Numbered from the stretch's first letter, positions 53,471 through 63,534 are shown. The stretch: DNA of 64,000 bases from Streptomyces sp. NBC_01463 (GCA_036227345.1 CP109468.1:4464001-4528000); one strand, 5' to 3'. Program-made: numbers and translations. Notes: a model not told the origin generated them from the sequence alone.

Positions 53471-53761
53471 TCAGTGGATCTCGGGACGGAGGACCTTGGT
53501 CCGGAGGACCGACTCGTTCAGGTTCATCTGGCGGTCGAGCTCCTTGACGACCGCAGGCTCGGCCTGCAGGTCGATGACCGAGTAGATGCCCTCGGGCTTC
53601 TTCTTGATCTCGTAAGCGAGCCGACGACGGCCCCAGGTGTCGACCTTCTCAACCTTTCCTTCGCCCTCACGGACGACGGAGAGGAAGTTCTCGATCAGCG
53701 GGGAGACTGCTCGCTCCTCGAGATCGGGGTCGAGGATGACCATCACCTCGTAGTGACGCAT
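53471..53761 (-). CDS. rpsF: 30S ribosomal protein S6
   Basis: A 96-aa S6 starting [19 protein letters not shown] 53761 lies 9 nt after a perfect AAAGGAGG. S6 pairs with S18 on the platform of the 30S subunit. First gene of the operon. The frame continues upstream without homology, so the shorter start is correct. The 280-bp upstream region includes a GC hairpin at 53869-53888. Confidence 0.98.
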   Translation of the reverse strand: MRHYEVMVILDPDLEERAVSPLIENFLSVVREGEGKVEKVDTWGRRRLAYEIKKKPEGIYSVIDLQAEPAVVKELDRQMNLNESVLRTKVLRPEIH

Positions 53762-53868
53762 GTGGAACCCACCTCCTTTGGACTCAGCGGCCACGGTCGT
53801 TCCGTGGCAGGAGGGTCGTGATGCGTGAAGCATCAGTGTCTCCGAGTAAAACAGCCGCCACTGACAAC

Positions 53869-53888
53869 GCCCTCCCTCGAGGAGGGGC
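53869..53888 (-). promoter_or_regulatory. GC-rich hairpin in the rpsF leader
   Basis: GCCCTCC and GGAGGGGC around a CTCGA loop, 108 bp upstream of the rpsF start. In the transcript it could be an attenuator or a ribosomal-protein-binding structure. It is not shown to match the known S6:S18 leader motif. Confidence 0.35.
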
Positions 53889-54041
53889 TGACTGTGCTGG
53901 CCTGGGCAGACACCGGTGCAGACCGTACAGAGTACCTGTAGACCGGCTTCCGGTTGAAATCCGGTGGTCAGGAGACGCAATCTGTACACATCGGGTGTGA
54001 GCGGCGCCACGATGCGCCGCCTTTCGGCCAGGAGGTACTCC

Positions 54042-54356
54042 ATGGCACAAGCAATGCGATCCCGCTCCTCCGTCTCCCTCTTCGCGACCGACGGCAGGCC
54101 CCACCCCCTCCAGGACACCCTGGTGGCGGTGACGGTGGTGCTCGGCGCCCTCGCGTTCGTGACGGCGATGTTCCACAGCCTGCATCTGATCAGCTCGTGG
54201 GCCGGGCTGATCGGGATCATCACGGGTGCGTACGGGCAGTACATCTCCGTGACCACCCGGGAACGGTTCCCGCTGATCCTCGGTATGGGAGCGGCCGCCC
54301 TCGGGTTCTTCCTCGGCATGGCCCACGGCGGTCTCTTCGGCGGCGTGGTCGGCTGA
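54042..54356 (+). CDS. Small membrane protein, function unknown
   Basis: A 104-aa protein with three predicted membrane helices (about 26-48, 53-70 and 78-97). It begins [18 protein letters not shown] and has a soluble N-terminus. GGAGG lies 7 nt before ATG 54042. It is found between the rpsF operon and femX in streptomycetes; role unknown. Confidence 0.82.
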   Translation: MAQAMRSRSSVSLFATDGRPHPLQDTLVAVTVVLGALAFVTAMFHSLHLISSWAGLIGIITGAYGQYISVTTRERFPLILGMGAAALGFFLGMAHGGLFGGVVG

Positions 54357-54543
54357 CCGCGCCGCAGCAGCGGCCCGGCGGTGTGCGGGGCGGTGCCGTC
54401 CACGGACGGGGCCGCCTCGCGGACCGTGCCGGACCGCACAGGTACGACGGGGCCAGACCGCGCGCTTCCCGGTCACAGTAGGCTTCGGCGCGAGAGCCGG
54501 AGCCCCTGACCGATGGGGACACACCTGCCGAGGAGCGCCCCGC

Positions 54544-55662
54544 ATGAGCCTGACCCTGAGGACCATCAGCCGAGAGCAGCATCTGGCGTACATCCAGAGT
54601 CTGCCCGCGGCCAGTCACATGCAGGTCCCGGCATGGGCGGATGTGAAGGCCGAGTGGCGCTCGGAGAGCCTGGGCTGGTTCGACAAGGACGGTCAGCTCG
54701 TCGGAGCCGGTCTGGTGCTCTACCGCCAGCTGCCCAAGATCAAGCGCTACCTTGCCTATCTGCCCGAGGGCCCGGTGATCAACTGGTACGCCCCGAATCT
54801 GGCCGACTGGCTGCAGCCGATGCTGACGCACCTCAAGCAGCAGGGCGCCTTCTCGGTGAAGATGGGCCCGCCGGTCGTCATCCGGCGCTGGGACGCCGCC
54901 GCCATCAAGGCCGGCATCCAGGACCCGGACGTGAAGCGCCTGCGTGACGTCGAGGCCACCCACATCGAGCCGCGCGCCTTCGAGGTCGCCGACCGGCTGC
55001 GCAAGATGGGCTGGCAGCAGGGCGAGGACGGCGGCGCCGGATTCGGTGACGTACAGCCCCGCTACATCTTCCAGGTGCCGCTGGCCAACCGTTCCCTCGA
55101 AGACGTCCACAAGGGCTTCAACCAGCTCTGGCGGCGCAACATCAAGAAGGCCGAGAAGGCCGGCGTCGAGGTCGTCCAGGGCAGCTACGCGGAGCTCGCC
55201 GAGTGGCAGCGGCTGTACGAGATCACGGCGGAGCGCGACCACTTCCGCCCGCGCCCGCTCGGCTACTTCCAGCGCATGTGGACGGCGCTGAACAACGAGG
55301 ACCCCAACCGGATGCGGCTGTACTTCGCGCGTCACGAGGGGGAGAACGTCGCGGCCGCGACCATGCTGATCGTGGGCGGACACGTCTGGTACTCCTACGG
55401 CGCATCGGCCAACCACAAGCGTGAGGTCCGGCCCTCGAACGCGATGCAGTGGCGGATGCTGCGCGACGCGTACGCCATGGGTGCCACCGTCTACGACCTG
55501 CGCGGCATCTCCGACTCCCTGGACGAGACCGATCACCTCTTCGGCCTGATCCAGTTCAAGGTGGGCACGGGCGGCCAGGCCGCGGAGTACCTCGGTGAGT
55601 GGGACTTCCCGCTCAACAAGCTGCTGCACAAGGCGCTCGACATCTATATGTCGCGCCGCTGA
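54544..55662 (+). CDS. femX: FemX-type lipid II glycyltransferase
   Basis: A 372-aa member of the Fem family (peptidoglycan branch formation). Two GNAT-like lobes are separated by a coiled-coil region. Conserved phrases include HMQVPAWADVKAEW near residue 27, RRNIKKAEKAGVEV (about 200) and VYDLRGISDSLDE (about 318). In S. coelicolor FemX adds the single glycine that bridges LL-diaminopimelate stems; VanK replaces it on vancomycin exposure. It is essential there. The downstream gene (55796) is on the same strand, 133 bp away. Confidence 0.93.
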   Translation: MSLTLRTISREQHLAYIQSLPAASHMQVPAWADVKAEWRSESLGWFDKDGQLVGAGLVLYRQLPKIKRYLAYLPEGPVINWYAPNLADWLQPMLTHLKQQGAFSVKMGPPVVIRRWDAAAIKAGIQDPDVKRLRDVEATHIEPRAFEVADRLRKMGWQQGEDGGAGFGDVQPRYIFQVPLANRSLEDVHKGFNQLWRRNIKKAEKAGVEVVQGSYAELAEWQRLYEITAERDHFRPRPLGYFQRMWTALNNEDPNRMRLYFARHEGENVAAATMLIVGGHVWYSYGASANHKREVRPSNAMQWRMLRDAYAMGATVYDLRGISDSLDETDHLFGLIQFKVGTGGQAAEYLGEWDFPLNKLLHKALDIYMSRR

Positions 55663-55795
55663 TCCATGCGTCCGCCGCGCCGCCGATCCTCGGCGCAAGG
55701 CTGACGAAACCGGCTTCATTCGTTTCAATGGGCTCTTCGAGTAGCTCCGCACACCTCTGATACACCGCAGCCACCAGAAAGGTTCCGGACCGGCC

Positions 55796-56827
55796 ATGGC
55801 GCTCTCCCTGTACGTCGACACCGCGCGCTGGCGGGCGCACCAGAAATCCGTTCTCGACCAGTTCCCCGGTCTCGTACCGGTCTGCAAGGGCAACGGGTAC
55901 GGCTTCGGCCACGAGCGGCTGGCCGACGAGGCGATCCGTTTCGGCTCCGACATCCTCGCGGTCGGCACGACCTACGAAGCGGCCCGCATCAAGGACTGGT
56001 TCAGCGGTGATCTGCTGGTGCTCACGCCGTTCCGGCGGGGCGAGGAGCCGGTGCCGCTGCCGGACCGCGTCATCCGTTCCGTGTCCTCCGTGGACGGCGT
56101 GCACGCCCTGGTGGGCGCCCGGGTCGTCATCGAGTGCATGAGCTCGATGAAGCGCCACGGCGTCAAGGAGGAGGAGCTCGGGCAGCTGCACGCCGCCATC
56201 GAGGACGTACGCCTCGAAGGTTTCGCCCTGCACCTGCCGCTGGACCGCACGGACGGCTCGGACGCGGTCGAAGAGGTCATCGCCTGGATGGACCGCCTCC
56301 GGGCGGCCCGGCTGCCGCTGCACACGATGTTCGTCAGCCACCTCCGGGCCGAGGAACTGGCCCGGCTGCAGCAGCAGTTCCCGCAGACCCGGTTCCGCGC
56401 CCGCATCGGTACCCGGCTGTGGCTCGGCGACCACGAGGCGACGGAGTACCGGGGTGCCGTGCTCGACGTCACGCGCGTCGTCAAGGGCGACCGGTTCGGC
56501 TACCGGCAGCAGAAGGCCGCATCCGACGGCTGGCTGGTCGTCGTCGCGGGCGGTACGTCGCACGGCGTCGGCCTGGAGGCCCCGAAGGCCCTGCACGGCG
56601 TGATGCCGCGCGCCAAGGGGGTCGCCCGGGCAGGTCTGGCCACCGTCAACCGCAACCTGTCGCCGTTCGTCTGGGCCGGCAAGCAGCGCTGGTTCGCCGA
56701 GCCGCCGCACATGCAGGTGTCGATCCTGTTCGTGCCCTCGGACGCCGAGGAACCGCGGGTGGGCGACGAGCTGGTGGCCCATCTGCGCCACACGACCACA
56801 CAGTTCGACCGGCTCGTCGACCGCTGA
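55796..56827 (+). CDS. Alanine-racemase-like PLP protein
   Basis: A 343-aa fold type III PLP protein. PVCKGNGYGFGH contains the likely PLP lysine K31. The N-terminal TIM barrel is present, but the C-terminal beta domain is short; true alanine racemases need a second catalytic tyrosine there, and I cannot assign one. It may be a racemase of different specificity or a non-catalytic homologue. Its constant position after femX suggests a cell-wall or D-amino acid role. ATG 55796. Confidence 0.78.
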   Translation: MALSLYVDTARWRAHQKSVLDQFPGLVPVCKGNGYGFGHERLADEAIRFGSDILAVGTTYEAARIKDWFSGDLLVLTPFRRGEEPVPLPDRVIRSVSSVDGVHALVGARVVIECMSSMKRHGVKEEELGQLHAAIEDVRLEGFALHLPLDRTDGSDAVEEVIAWMDRLRAARLPLHTMFVSHLRAEELARLQQQFPQTRFRARIGTRLWLGDHEATEYRGAVLDVTRVVKGDRFGYRQQKAASDGWLVVVAGGTSHGVGLEAPKALHGVMPRAKGVARAGLATVNRNLSPFVWAGKQRWFAEPPHMQVSILFVPSDAEEPRVGDELVAHLRHTTTQFDRLVDR

Positions 56828-56848
56828 GCCGCCGGCCGGCCCCGGTCC

Positions 56849-58345
56849 TCAGTCGGCGGCCGGGGTGCCCGCCGTGCCCCACTCCACACGCGGTCCCGCG
56901 ACCGTGAGTGCCGCGTGGCGCGGCGGATGCGCCGCCGCGTGTCCCAGGACGAAGACGTCCTCCGCACCGTCGAGCACCCCGCCCGACGGGTCGTCGGAGC
57001 CGTCGCGCCGCACCACGTCGCGCTCCGGCATCAGGATGTCCCGTACGACCACGGCGCACAGGTACAGCGTGCCCAGCAGATGCAGGACGATCGCGAGCTG
57101 GTAGCCCTCCGTCGGCAGCCCCTGGTGCTTGTCGCCGCTCGTCGTGTACGCGAGGTACATCCAGATCCCGAGGAAGTACATGACCTCGCACGCCTGCCAG
57201 ATCAGGAAGTCCCGCCAGCGCGGCCTGGCCAGCGCGGCGAGGGGGATCAGCCACAGCACGTACTGCGGTGAGTAGACCTTGTTGACGAGGATGAACACCG
57301 CGACGACGAGGAAGGCGAGCTGCGCGAACCGCGGCCTGCGGGGGGCCGTCAGCGTCAGTGCGCCGATGGCGGCGCACAGGACGAGAGTCGCCAGCGTGGA
57401 GACGGTGTTGACCGTGGAGACCTCGATGGGGGCGCCGGTGCGCTGGGTGATGACCAGCCAGAAGGACCCGAAGTCGATCGAGCGCTCCTCGCTGAAGGTG
57501 TAGAACTTCTTCCAGCCCTCGGGGGCGAACACCATCACCGGCAGGTTGACCACCAGCCAGGATCCGGCCGTGCCGAGCGCCGCCACCCCGAACTCCCGCC
57601 ATTTCCCGGCCCGCCAGCACAGCACGAAGGCGGGGCCCAGCAGGAGCACCGGATACAGCTTGGCGGCCGTGGCCAGCCCGACGAGGATGCCGAACGCCAG
57701 GGTGCGGCTCCTGGACCACATGAGCATCGCCGCAGCCGTGAGGGCGACGGCCAGCAGGTCCCAGTTGATCGTGGCCGTGAGCGCGAACGCGGGCGCCAGC
57801 GCCACCAGGAGGCCGTCCCAGGGGCGGCGCCGGTGCGTGCGGGCGACACAGACGGCGATGATCGCGGTGCAGATCATCAGCATGCCCGCGTTGACCATCC
57901 AGTAGGCCTGTTCCTGCTCCTGGATGGAGCCGCCCGGGGTCAGCCAGGCGGCGACCTGCATGAACACACCGGTGAGGACCGGGTACTCCAGGAACTGCAT
58001 GTCGCCGGGCAGCCGGTCGAAGTACGGCACCAGGCCCTCGGCGAAGCCGCGTCCTGAGTACAGATGCGGAATGTCGGAGTAACAGGCATGGGTGTACTGG
58101 GAGCCGGCTCCTCTGAACCAGGCCCAGTTGTAGCAGGGCAGCTTCTGCACCATGCCGAGCGCGAACATCCCGAGCGCCACCAGCGCGACGGCGCCGACGG
58201 GGGTGAGCGCGGTGCTGCCGAGCCGCGTCCAGCGCTCCGACCTCCCGCCGATCAGCTCGCTGCCGGCCGCGGCGATCTCGTCCTGGTGCGTGGGCCGTAC
58301 GACGGACCGTTCCTGGTGCACGCTCGTGTCCTCTGCGCTTGGCAT
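56849..58345 (-). CDS. GT87/DUF2029-family integral membrane glycosyltransferase
   Basis: A 498-aa protein with about 10-12 membrane helices. DUF2029/GT87 members are polyprenyl-phosphate-mannose-dependent mannosyltransferases; the periplasmic loop with CYNWAWFRGAG and FLEYPVLTGVFM matches that family, whose catalytic acid is in this loop. It probably adds a sugar to a wall or membrane glycolipid. The C-terminal 60 residues are cytoplasmic. ATG 58345 is used (58354 is also possible). A terminator separates it from the PBP gene. Confidence 0.85.
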   Translation of the reverse strand: MPSAEDTSVHQERSVVRPTHQDEIAAAGSELIGGRSERWTRLGSTALTPVGAVALVALGMFALGMVQKLPCYNWAWFRGAGSQYTHACYSDIPHLYSGRGFAEGLVPYFDRLPGDMQFLEYPVLTGVFMQVAAWLTPGGSIQEQEQAYWMVNAGMLMICTAIIAVCVARTHRRRPWDGLLVALAPAFALTATINWDLLAVALTAAAMLMWSRSRTLAFGILVGLATAAKLYPVLLLGPAFVLCWRAGKWREFGVAALGTAGSWLVVNLPVMVFAPEGWKKFYTFSEERSIDFGSFWLVITQRTGAPIEVSTVNTVSTLATLVLCAAIGALTLTAPRRPRFAQLAFLVVAVFILVNKVYSPQYVLWLIPLAALARPRWRDFLIWQACEVMYFLGIWMYLAYTTSGDKHQGLPTEGYQLAIVLHLLGTLYLCAVVVRDILMPERDVVRRDGSDDPSGGVLDGAEDVFVLGHAAAHPPRHAALTVAGPRVEWGTAGTPAAD

Positions 58346-58378
58346 GCCGCACATCCTGCCGTACCGGTCTGTGGAAAC

Positions 58379-58418
58379 GACGAGGGCCGCCGCACCCCGT
58401 GGTGCGGCGGCCCTCGTC
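58379..58418. terminator. 18-bp stem terminator after the PBP gene
   Basis: GACGAGGGCCGCCGCACC (58379-58396) and GGTGCGGCGGCCCTCGTC (58401-58418) flank a CCGT loop. It lies between the PBP stop and the GT87 start, both leftward. Confidence 0.9.
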
Positions 58419-58483
58419 ATCCTGTCCGGGATCACCCCGCGCGGGCCTGTCGGACGCGCGCGGTGTGCTGCCGGCCGGGGGAG

Positions 58484-61216
58484 CTATCCGCCCCCGCCGC
58501 CGAAGAGACTCCCGTTGCCATTGCCATTGCCGTTCCCGTTGCCACCCGTGTCGGGCGAGGGACTGGTACCCCCGTCACCGGCCGTGGTGCCTGCGTCCGT
58601 ACCGCTCGTGGTGCCGTCCGTCGTGCCGGCGTCCGTACCCGCGTCGGCCCCGCCGTTGGCGTTGCCGCCGTTGTCCTGGCAGTCCCAGCCCCATGTGCCG
58701 CAGGTCTGGGACGGGTCGGGCGTGGGCAGGTCCGGCGTCGGCGACGGCGTGCTGCTCGGCGTCTCGGAAGGCGTGGGCGTCGGCGTCGGCGTCGGCGTGG
58801 GCGTGGGGGTGGGGCTGTGCGCGCCGCCACCGTAGACCGTGTCACCGATCGGCTCCGGCTTCGGGAAGGACACCTTGTCCTGGCCCTCCATCGCCTCGGC
58901 CATGTAGTCGTGCCAGATCCGGGCGGGGAACGAGGCTCCGTGGATCTTCTCCTCACCGCCGGTGCCGTACATCTTCTCGAACTTGCGGTTCTTGTTGTTG
59001 TCGTCGTCGTCCAGCCGGTACATGCTGATCGCCGTCGACAGCTGCGGGGTGTAGCCGACGAACCAGGCGGACAGGTTGTCGTCCGTCGTACCCGTCTTGC
59101 CCGCGACATCCCGCCCGGGAAGCTTGGCCGGGGTACCGGTTCCCTTGTCGACGACGTTCTTGAGGACGTCGGTCACGTTGTCGGCGATGACGTTGGAGAA
59201 GGCGCTCTTGGTGACCACCTCGTGGCGGTAGATCACCTCGCCGCGCTTCTTCACCTCCGTCACCGAGAAGGGGTCACGCTGCTGGCCGCTGGCCGCGAAC
59301 GTGGCATAGGCGCCCGCCATGCTGGTCGTGCTGGGCGAGGAGGTACCGATGGAGAACGACGGAACGTTGGCGTTCGCCATGTACTTGTCGTCCTTCAGGC
59401 CGGCCGCGATGGCAGCCGCCTTCACCTTGTCGGTGCCTACGTCCATGCCCAGCTGCACGTAGGGCGAGTTGGCGGACACCCGCATCGCCTCGCGAAGGGT
59501 GACAGGGCCCAGCGACTCGTGGCCGTCGTTGGCCTGGAGCCATTCGTCGCCGTTCTCGTCGGTCCAGATGTCGCCGTTGTACTTCTTGATCTTCAGCTTG
59601 TCGTCGCCGTTGTAGATGCTCTTGGGCGAGACCTTCGTACGTTCGGACTCGCCCTGGTCCGCACCGCCCGTCGGGTCGCGCTTGCCGTACTCCATCGCGG
59701 CCGCCAGCACGAAGGGCTTGAAGGTCGATCCGACCGCGGCGCCGGTCGGGTCGGCGTTGCTCGTGTAGTGCTTCGTCGCGTCCTGACCACCGTAGATCGC
59801 CTCGATGGCACCGGTCTTGGGGTCGACAGAAGAGCCGCCGAACTGGACGTGGGTGTCCTTCGTCGGGCGCTTCTTGGGGTCGATCCTCTCGTCGTAGACC
59901 TTCTTGACGGCCTTGTTGAGCTGAGCGATCTTCTTCTTGTCGAAGGTCGTGTGGATCTCGTAGCCGCCCTGGTCGAGCTGATCGCGGCTGACTTCCTTGT
60001 GGCTGGTGAGGAACTCGGTCCTGGCCGTCGTGACGAGGTAGCCGATCTGGCCGCCCAGCTGAGCGTCCTTCTTCGGCTTCAGCGGCATCGGGAACTTCGT
60101 GTACTTGTCTCGTACCGACTGCTCCAGCCGCCCGTCCTTGACCTCCTCGTCGAGGATCCACTTCCAGCGCTTCTCGGCCCGCTCCCTGTTCTTCTGCGGG
60201 GTCGCCTGCACCGGGTCGACCTCCGTGGCGCCCGCGGGGTCGTAGTAGCTGGCCCCCTTGAGCAGGGTGGCCAGGAAGGCGCACTGGCTCGGGTTCAGGT
60301 CCTTGGCGTCCTTGTTGTAGTACGTCCGCGCCGCGGCCTGGATACCGGAGGCGCCGCGGCCGTAGTACGAGACGTTGAGGTACCCGGCCATGACCTCCTT
60401 CTTGTCCATCTCGCTGCCGACCTTCAGCGTGATGAAGAGCTCCTCGAACTTACGGCTCAGGGTCTGTTCCTGGGAGAGCCGCGAGTTCTTCACGTACTGC
60501 TGGGTGATCGTCGAGCCACCCTGAGTCTGGCCGCCCTTGGCCATGTTGAACACGGCCCGGGCGATACCCATCGGGTCGATGCCGTGGTCGTGGTCGAAGG
60601 ACTTGTTCTCCGCCGAGATGACGGCGTTGCGCATCGCCTCGGGAATCTGGGCGTAATCGATGACCTGACGGTTGACATCACCGCCGGTGGCCACCATCTG
60701 GGTGCCGTCTTTCCAGAAGTAGACGTTGTTCTCCGCCTTCGCGGCCGCCTGGACCTCGGGCTTGGCCACCATCGCGTACGCGAGCCCCGCAAGGCCCATC
60801 AGAAGGCCGAGGAAGCCGATACAGAGGCTGGAGACCAGCTTCCACGACGGCACCCAGCGCCGCAGGCCGGACCGGCCGGCGCGCGGGTAGTCGATGAAGC
60901 GCTTCTTGGCCGGGCGCTGACCGGCGCGGCCGCGGCCCCGGCCGGGGCCTTCCTGGCCGCCGCCACCGCCTCCACGGCGACGGCCACCGCCGCCGCCGTC
61001 GGAACCGCCACGGCCTGCGCCGCCGCGCTGTGCGGCCTTTCTGGCCGCGGCACGGCCGCCGTACGGGGCTTCCTCACCATAAGAACCGGAAGGTGATTCG
61101 GACGTCACTCCGCGTGACGGTGCCGCGCGGCGTCCGGTTGGCTGCTGGGCGGCTCGTCTGGCCGCGGCACGCCCGCCACCTTGCGGTTGCGGCATCTTGC
61201 GACGGTGCTCGCTCAT
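58484..61216 (-). CDS. Class A penicillin-binding protein (transglycosylase/transpeptidase)
   Basis: A 910-aa bifunctional peptidoglycan synthase. The N-terminal 130 residues are basic and Gly-rich, then one membrane helix (about 133-155). The GT51 domain contains SAENKSFDHDHG (catalytic Glu near 200) and GGSTITQQYVKN. The transpeptidase has SxxK GSTFKPF (near 495), SxN SANSPY and KTG AGKTGTTDD (near 708). The C-terminus is low complexity, with a long PT dipeptide run and GN repeats, ending GSLFGGGGG. Such tails may reach into the wall. Divergent from padR. Confidence 0.95.
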   Translation of the reverse strand: MSEHRRKMPQPQGGGRAAARRAAQQPTGRRAAPSRGVTSESPSGSYGEEAPYGGRAAARKAAQRGGAGRGGSDGGGGGRRRGGGGGGQEGPGRGRGRAGQRPAKKRFIDYPRAGRSGLRRWVPSWKLVSSLCIGFLGLLMGLAGLAYAMVAKPEVQAAAKAENNVYFWKDGTQMVATGGDVNRQVIDYAQIPEAMRNAVISAENKSFDHDHGIDPMGIARAVFNMAKGGQTQGGSTITQQYVKNSRLSQEQTLSRKFEELFITLKVGSEMDKKEVMAGYLNVSYYGRGASGIQAAARTYYNKDAKDLNPSQCAFLATLLKGASYYDPAGATEVDPVQATPQKNRERAEKRWKWILDEEVKDGRLEQSVRDKYTKFPMPLKPKKDAQLGGQIGYLVTTARTEFLTSHKEVSRDQLDQGGYEIHTTFDKKKIAQLNKAVKKVYDERIDPKKRPTKDTHVQFGGSSVDPKTGAIEAIYGGQDATKHYTSNADPTGAAVGSTFKPFVLAAAMEYGKRDPTGGADQGESERTKVSPKSIYNGDDKLKIKKYNGDIWTDENGDEWLQANDGHESLGPVTLREAMRVSANSPYVQLGMDVGTDKVKAAAIAAGLKDDKYMANANVPSFSIGTSSPSTTSMAGAYATFAASGQQRDPFSVTEVKKRGEVIYRHEVVTKSAFSNVIADNVTDVLKNVVDKGTGTPAKLPGRDVAGKTGTTDDNLSAWFVGYTPQLSTAISMYRLDDDDNNKNRKFEKMYGTGGEEKIHGASFPARIWHDYMAEAMEGQDKVSFPKPEPIGDTVYGGGAHSPTPTPTPTPTPTPTPSETPSSTPSPTPDLPTPDPSQTCGTWGWDCQDNGGNANGGADAGTDAGTTDGTTSGTDAGTTAGDGGTSPSPDTGGNGNGNGNGNGSLFGGGGG

Positions 61217-61617
61217 CGAACGACTACTCCTCGGGCAGGCGAGATCGCCTGGAAGCGGCAGTTGAGATCCGGTCCCCCCGAATTACGGACCAGCCCTGCG
61301 ACAGGCTCATCCGCAGTGCATCCGGTCAGTCCGCGAAAACTGACGCACTCGGACGTCACACGGTTCCCGGTGGTCTGCATGCCGCACAGACTACGCACGG
61401 TCAAAACCCTCCCGGGGCCGAACTTCACCCCAAATTACGCAAGTCGGTTGCTACGAATTACCGATGTGACACCGCTCACTAAGGCCGCCCTTGTCGCGGG
61501 GCGGAGTCCGATCTATCGTGCTGATGTATCGAGTCGATACATCAGCTCGGTACATCGGCTCGGCATACTGTTCGGCACAGGGCCACGCGAGAGCATTCGG
61601 AGAAGGAGGAGGCGAGG
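61217..61617. other. Divergent region between the PBP gene and padR
   Basis: About 400 bp with no supported gene. It contains a 25-bp palindrome (61521-61545) and should contain the promoters for both genes. Confidence 0.65.
61521..61545. promoter_or_regulatory. PadR-type operator palindrome
   Basis: CTGATGTATCGA at 61521-61532 and TCGATACATCAG at 61534-61545 around a central G: a perfect 25-bp palindrome with the ATGT...ACAT ends typical of PadR operators. It lies 73 bp upstream of the padR start; a related half (TACAT) follows at about 61550. Autoregulation is inferred. Confidence 0.8.
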
Positions 61618-62322
61618 TTGAGCAGACGCTCAGGCATCCTCGAGTTCGCCGTCCTCGGACTGCTCCGCGAGTCCCCGATGCACGGCTACGAGCTGCGCAA
61701 GCGCCTCAATACCTCACTGGGGATCTTCCGTGCGTTCAGCTACGGAACCCTCTACCCCTGCCTCAAGACGCTGGTCGCCAACGGCTGGTTGATCGAGGAA
61801 CCGGGAAACGCTCCGGCAGACCTTCCGCCCGGCCCCGGCCGGGCGGTCGCCCCCTCCTCCTCACTGGCAGGGCGTCGCGCCAAGATCGTCTACCGGTTGA
61901 CGGCAGAAGGTAAGGAGCACTTCGAGGAGCTGCTCTCGCACACCGGCCCCGACTCCTGGGAGGACGAGCACTTCGCTGCTCGGTTCGCCTTCTTCGGGCA
62001 GACGGAGCACGACGTGCGGATGCGGGTGCTGGAAGGCCGTCGCAGCCGGCTGGAGGAGCGCCTGGAGAAGATGAGCGCCTCTCTGGCCCGCACCCGCGAG
62101 CGCCTCGACGACTACACACTTGAGCTGCAGCGACACGGCATGGAGTCCGTGGAGCGCGAAGTGCGCTGGCTGAACGAGCTCATCGAGAGCGAGCGGTCGG
62201 GACGGGATCAGCGACGATCCTCGCCCGAGGGCTCAGCTCAGCAGAACACCGCAGGAGAGCCGGACGGCCTGCCCCGGCGGGATAACAACCCGCCGGATCC
62301 GTCCGGCGACACCGCCAAGTGA
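61618..62322 (+). CDS. PadR family transcriptional regulator
   Basis: A 234-aa PadR-like regulator. The N-terminal winged helix is [23 protein letters not shown] (read in two parts, about 7-29). The C-terminal region is helical and charged (dimerisation), and a Pro/Asn/Asp-rich tail ends it. TTG 61618 has AAGGAGGAGG upstream. It is directly followed by ino1 (62 bp), suggesting control of inositol synthesis. A perfect palindrome lies in its promoter. Confidence 0.92.
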   Translation: MSRRSGILEFAVLGLLRESPMHGYELRKRLNTSLGIFRAFSYGTLYPCLKTLVANGWLIEEPGNAPADLPPGPGRAVAPSSSLAGRRAKIVYRLTAEGKEHFEELLSHTGPDSWEDEHFAARFAFFGQTEHDVRMRVLEGRRSRLEERLEKMSASLARTRERLDDYTLELQRHGMESVEREVRWLNELIESERSGRDQRRSSPEGSAQQNTAGEPDGLPRRDNNPPDPSGDTAK

Positions 62323-62384
62323 GTTCCCCGCAGATCCGCGGGGTCCTCATCAGGAACATCCATTACACACAGGGAGCAACCGGA

Positions 62385-63467
62385 ATGGGTTCGGTTCGCG
62401 TAGCCATCGTCGGCGTGGGCAACTGCGCCGCCTCGCTGGTCCAGGGCGTCGAGTACTACAAGGACGCCGATCCGGCCGGCAAGGTGCCCGGTCTGATGCA
62501 CGTCCAGTTCGGCGAGTACCACGTGTCGGACGTCGAGTTCGTCGCCGCCTTCGACGTCGACGCGAAGAAGGTCGGCCTCGACCTCTCGGACGCCATCGGC
62601 GCCAGCGAGAACAACACCATCAAGCTCTGCGACGTGCCGAGCGCCGGTGTCACCGTCCAGCGCGGCCACACCCACGACGGCCTGGGCAAGTACTACCGCC
62701 AGACCATCGAGGAGTCCACCGAGGCCCCGGTCGACATCGTCCAGATCCTCAAGGACCGCAAGGTCGACGTCCTCGTCTGCTACCTGCCGGTCGGTTCCGA
62801 GGTCGCTGCGAAGTTCTACGCGCAGTGCGCCATCGACGCCAAGGTCGCGTTCGTCAACGCTCTCCCGGTCTTCATCGCCGGCACCAAGGAGTGGGCGGAC
62901 AAGTTCACCGAGGCCGGTGTCCCGATCGTCGGCGACGACATCAAGTCGCAGGTCGGCGCCACCATCACGCACCGCGTGATGGCGAAGCTGTTCGAGGACC
63001 GGGGCGTCGTCCTGGACCGCACGATGCAGCTGAACGTCGGCGGCAACATGGACTTCAAGAACATGCTCGAGCGTGAGCGCCTGGAGTCCAAGAAGATCTC
63101 CAAGACGCAGGCCGTCACCTCGCAGATCGTTGACCGCGAGCTCGGTGCGGACAACGTCCACATCGGCCCGTCGGACTACGTGGCCTGGCTGGACGACCGC
63201 AAGTGGGCGTACGTGCGCCTCGAGGGCCGCGCCTTCGGTGACGTTCCGCTGAACCTGGAGTACAAGCTCGAGGTCTGGGACTCCCCGAACTCGGCCGGTG
63301 TCATCATCGACGCCGTCCGTGCCGCGAAGATCGCCAAGGACCGCGGCATCGGTGGCCCGATCCTCTCCGCGTCCTCGTACTTCATGAAGTCCCCGCCGGT
63401 CCAGTACTTCGACGACGAGGCGCGCGACAACGTCGAGAAGTTCATCCGCGGTGAGGTCTCCGAGTAA
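62385..63467 (+). CDS. ino1: Myo-inositol-1-phosphate synthase
   Basis: A 360-aa NAD-dependent enzyme that converts glucose 6-phosphate to inositol 1-phosphate, needed for phosphatidylinositol and for mycothiol in actinobacteria. The N-terminal NAD site is [16 protein letters not shown], and the active-site region includes [12 protein letters not shown] and [11 protein letters not shown]. Length is of the short archaeal-actinobacterial type. ATG 62385 has AGGGAG 8 nt upstream. It is likely cotranscribed with padR. Confidence 0.97.
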   Translation: MGSVRVAIVGVGNCAASLVQGVEYYKDADPAGKVPGLMHVQFGEYHVSDVEFVAAFDVDAKKVGLDLSDAIGASENNTIKLCDVPSAGVTVQRGHTHDGLGKYYRQTIEESTEAPVDIVQILKDRKVDVLVCYLPVGSEVAAKFYAQCAIDAKVAFVNALPVFIAGTKEWADKFTEAGVPIVGDDIKSQVGATITHRVMAKLFEDRGVVLDRTMQLNVGGNMDFKNMLERERLESKKISKTQAVTSQIVDRELGADNVHIGPSDYVAWLDDRKWAYVRLEGRAFGDVPLNLEYKLEVWDSPNSAGVIIDAVRAAKIAKDRGIGGPILSASSYFMKSPPVQYFDDEARDNVEKFIRGEVSE

Positions 63468-63534
63468 CGTCACCTGACACGGTGCGTCGGCGCGGCGCAG
63501 TGAGGAGCGGCAACACTCCTCGACTCCCGCACCA

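Noticed and set aside
53762..54439. In-frame extension upstream of rpsF
   Set aside because: S6 starts at 53761 with an ideal Shine-Dalgarno; the extension overlaps the divergent gene and has no homology.
58064..61096. 1010-codon plus-strand frame across the PBP gene
   Set aside because: Antisense shadow: the minus strand encodes a complete PBP with all catalytic motifs.
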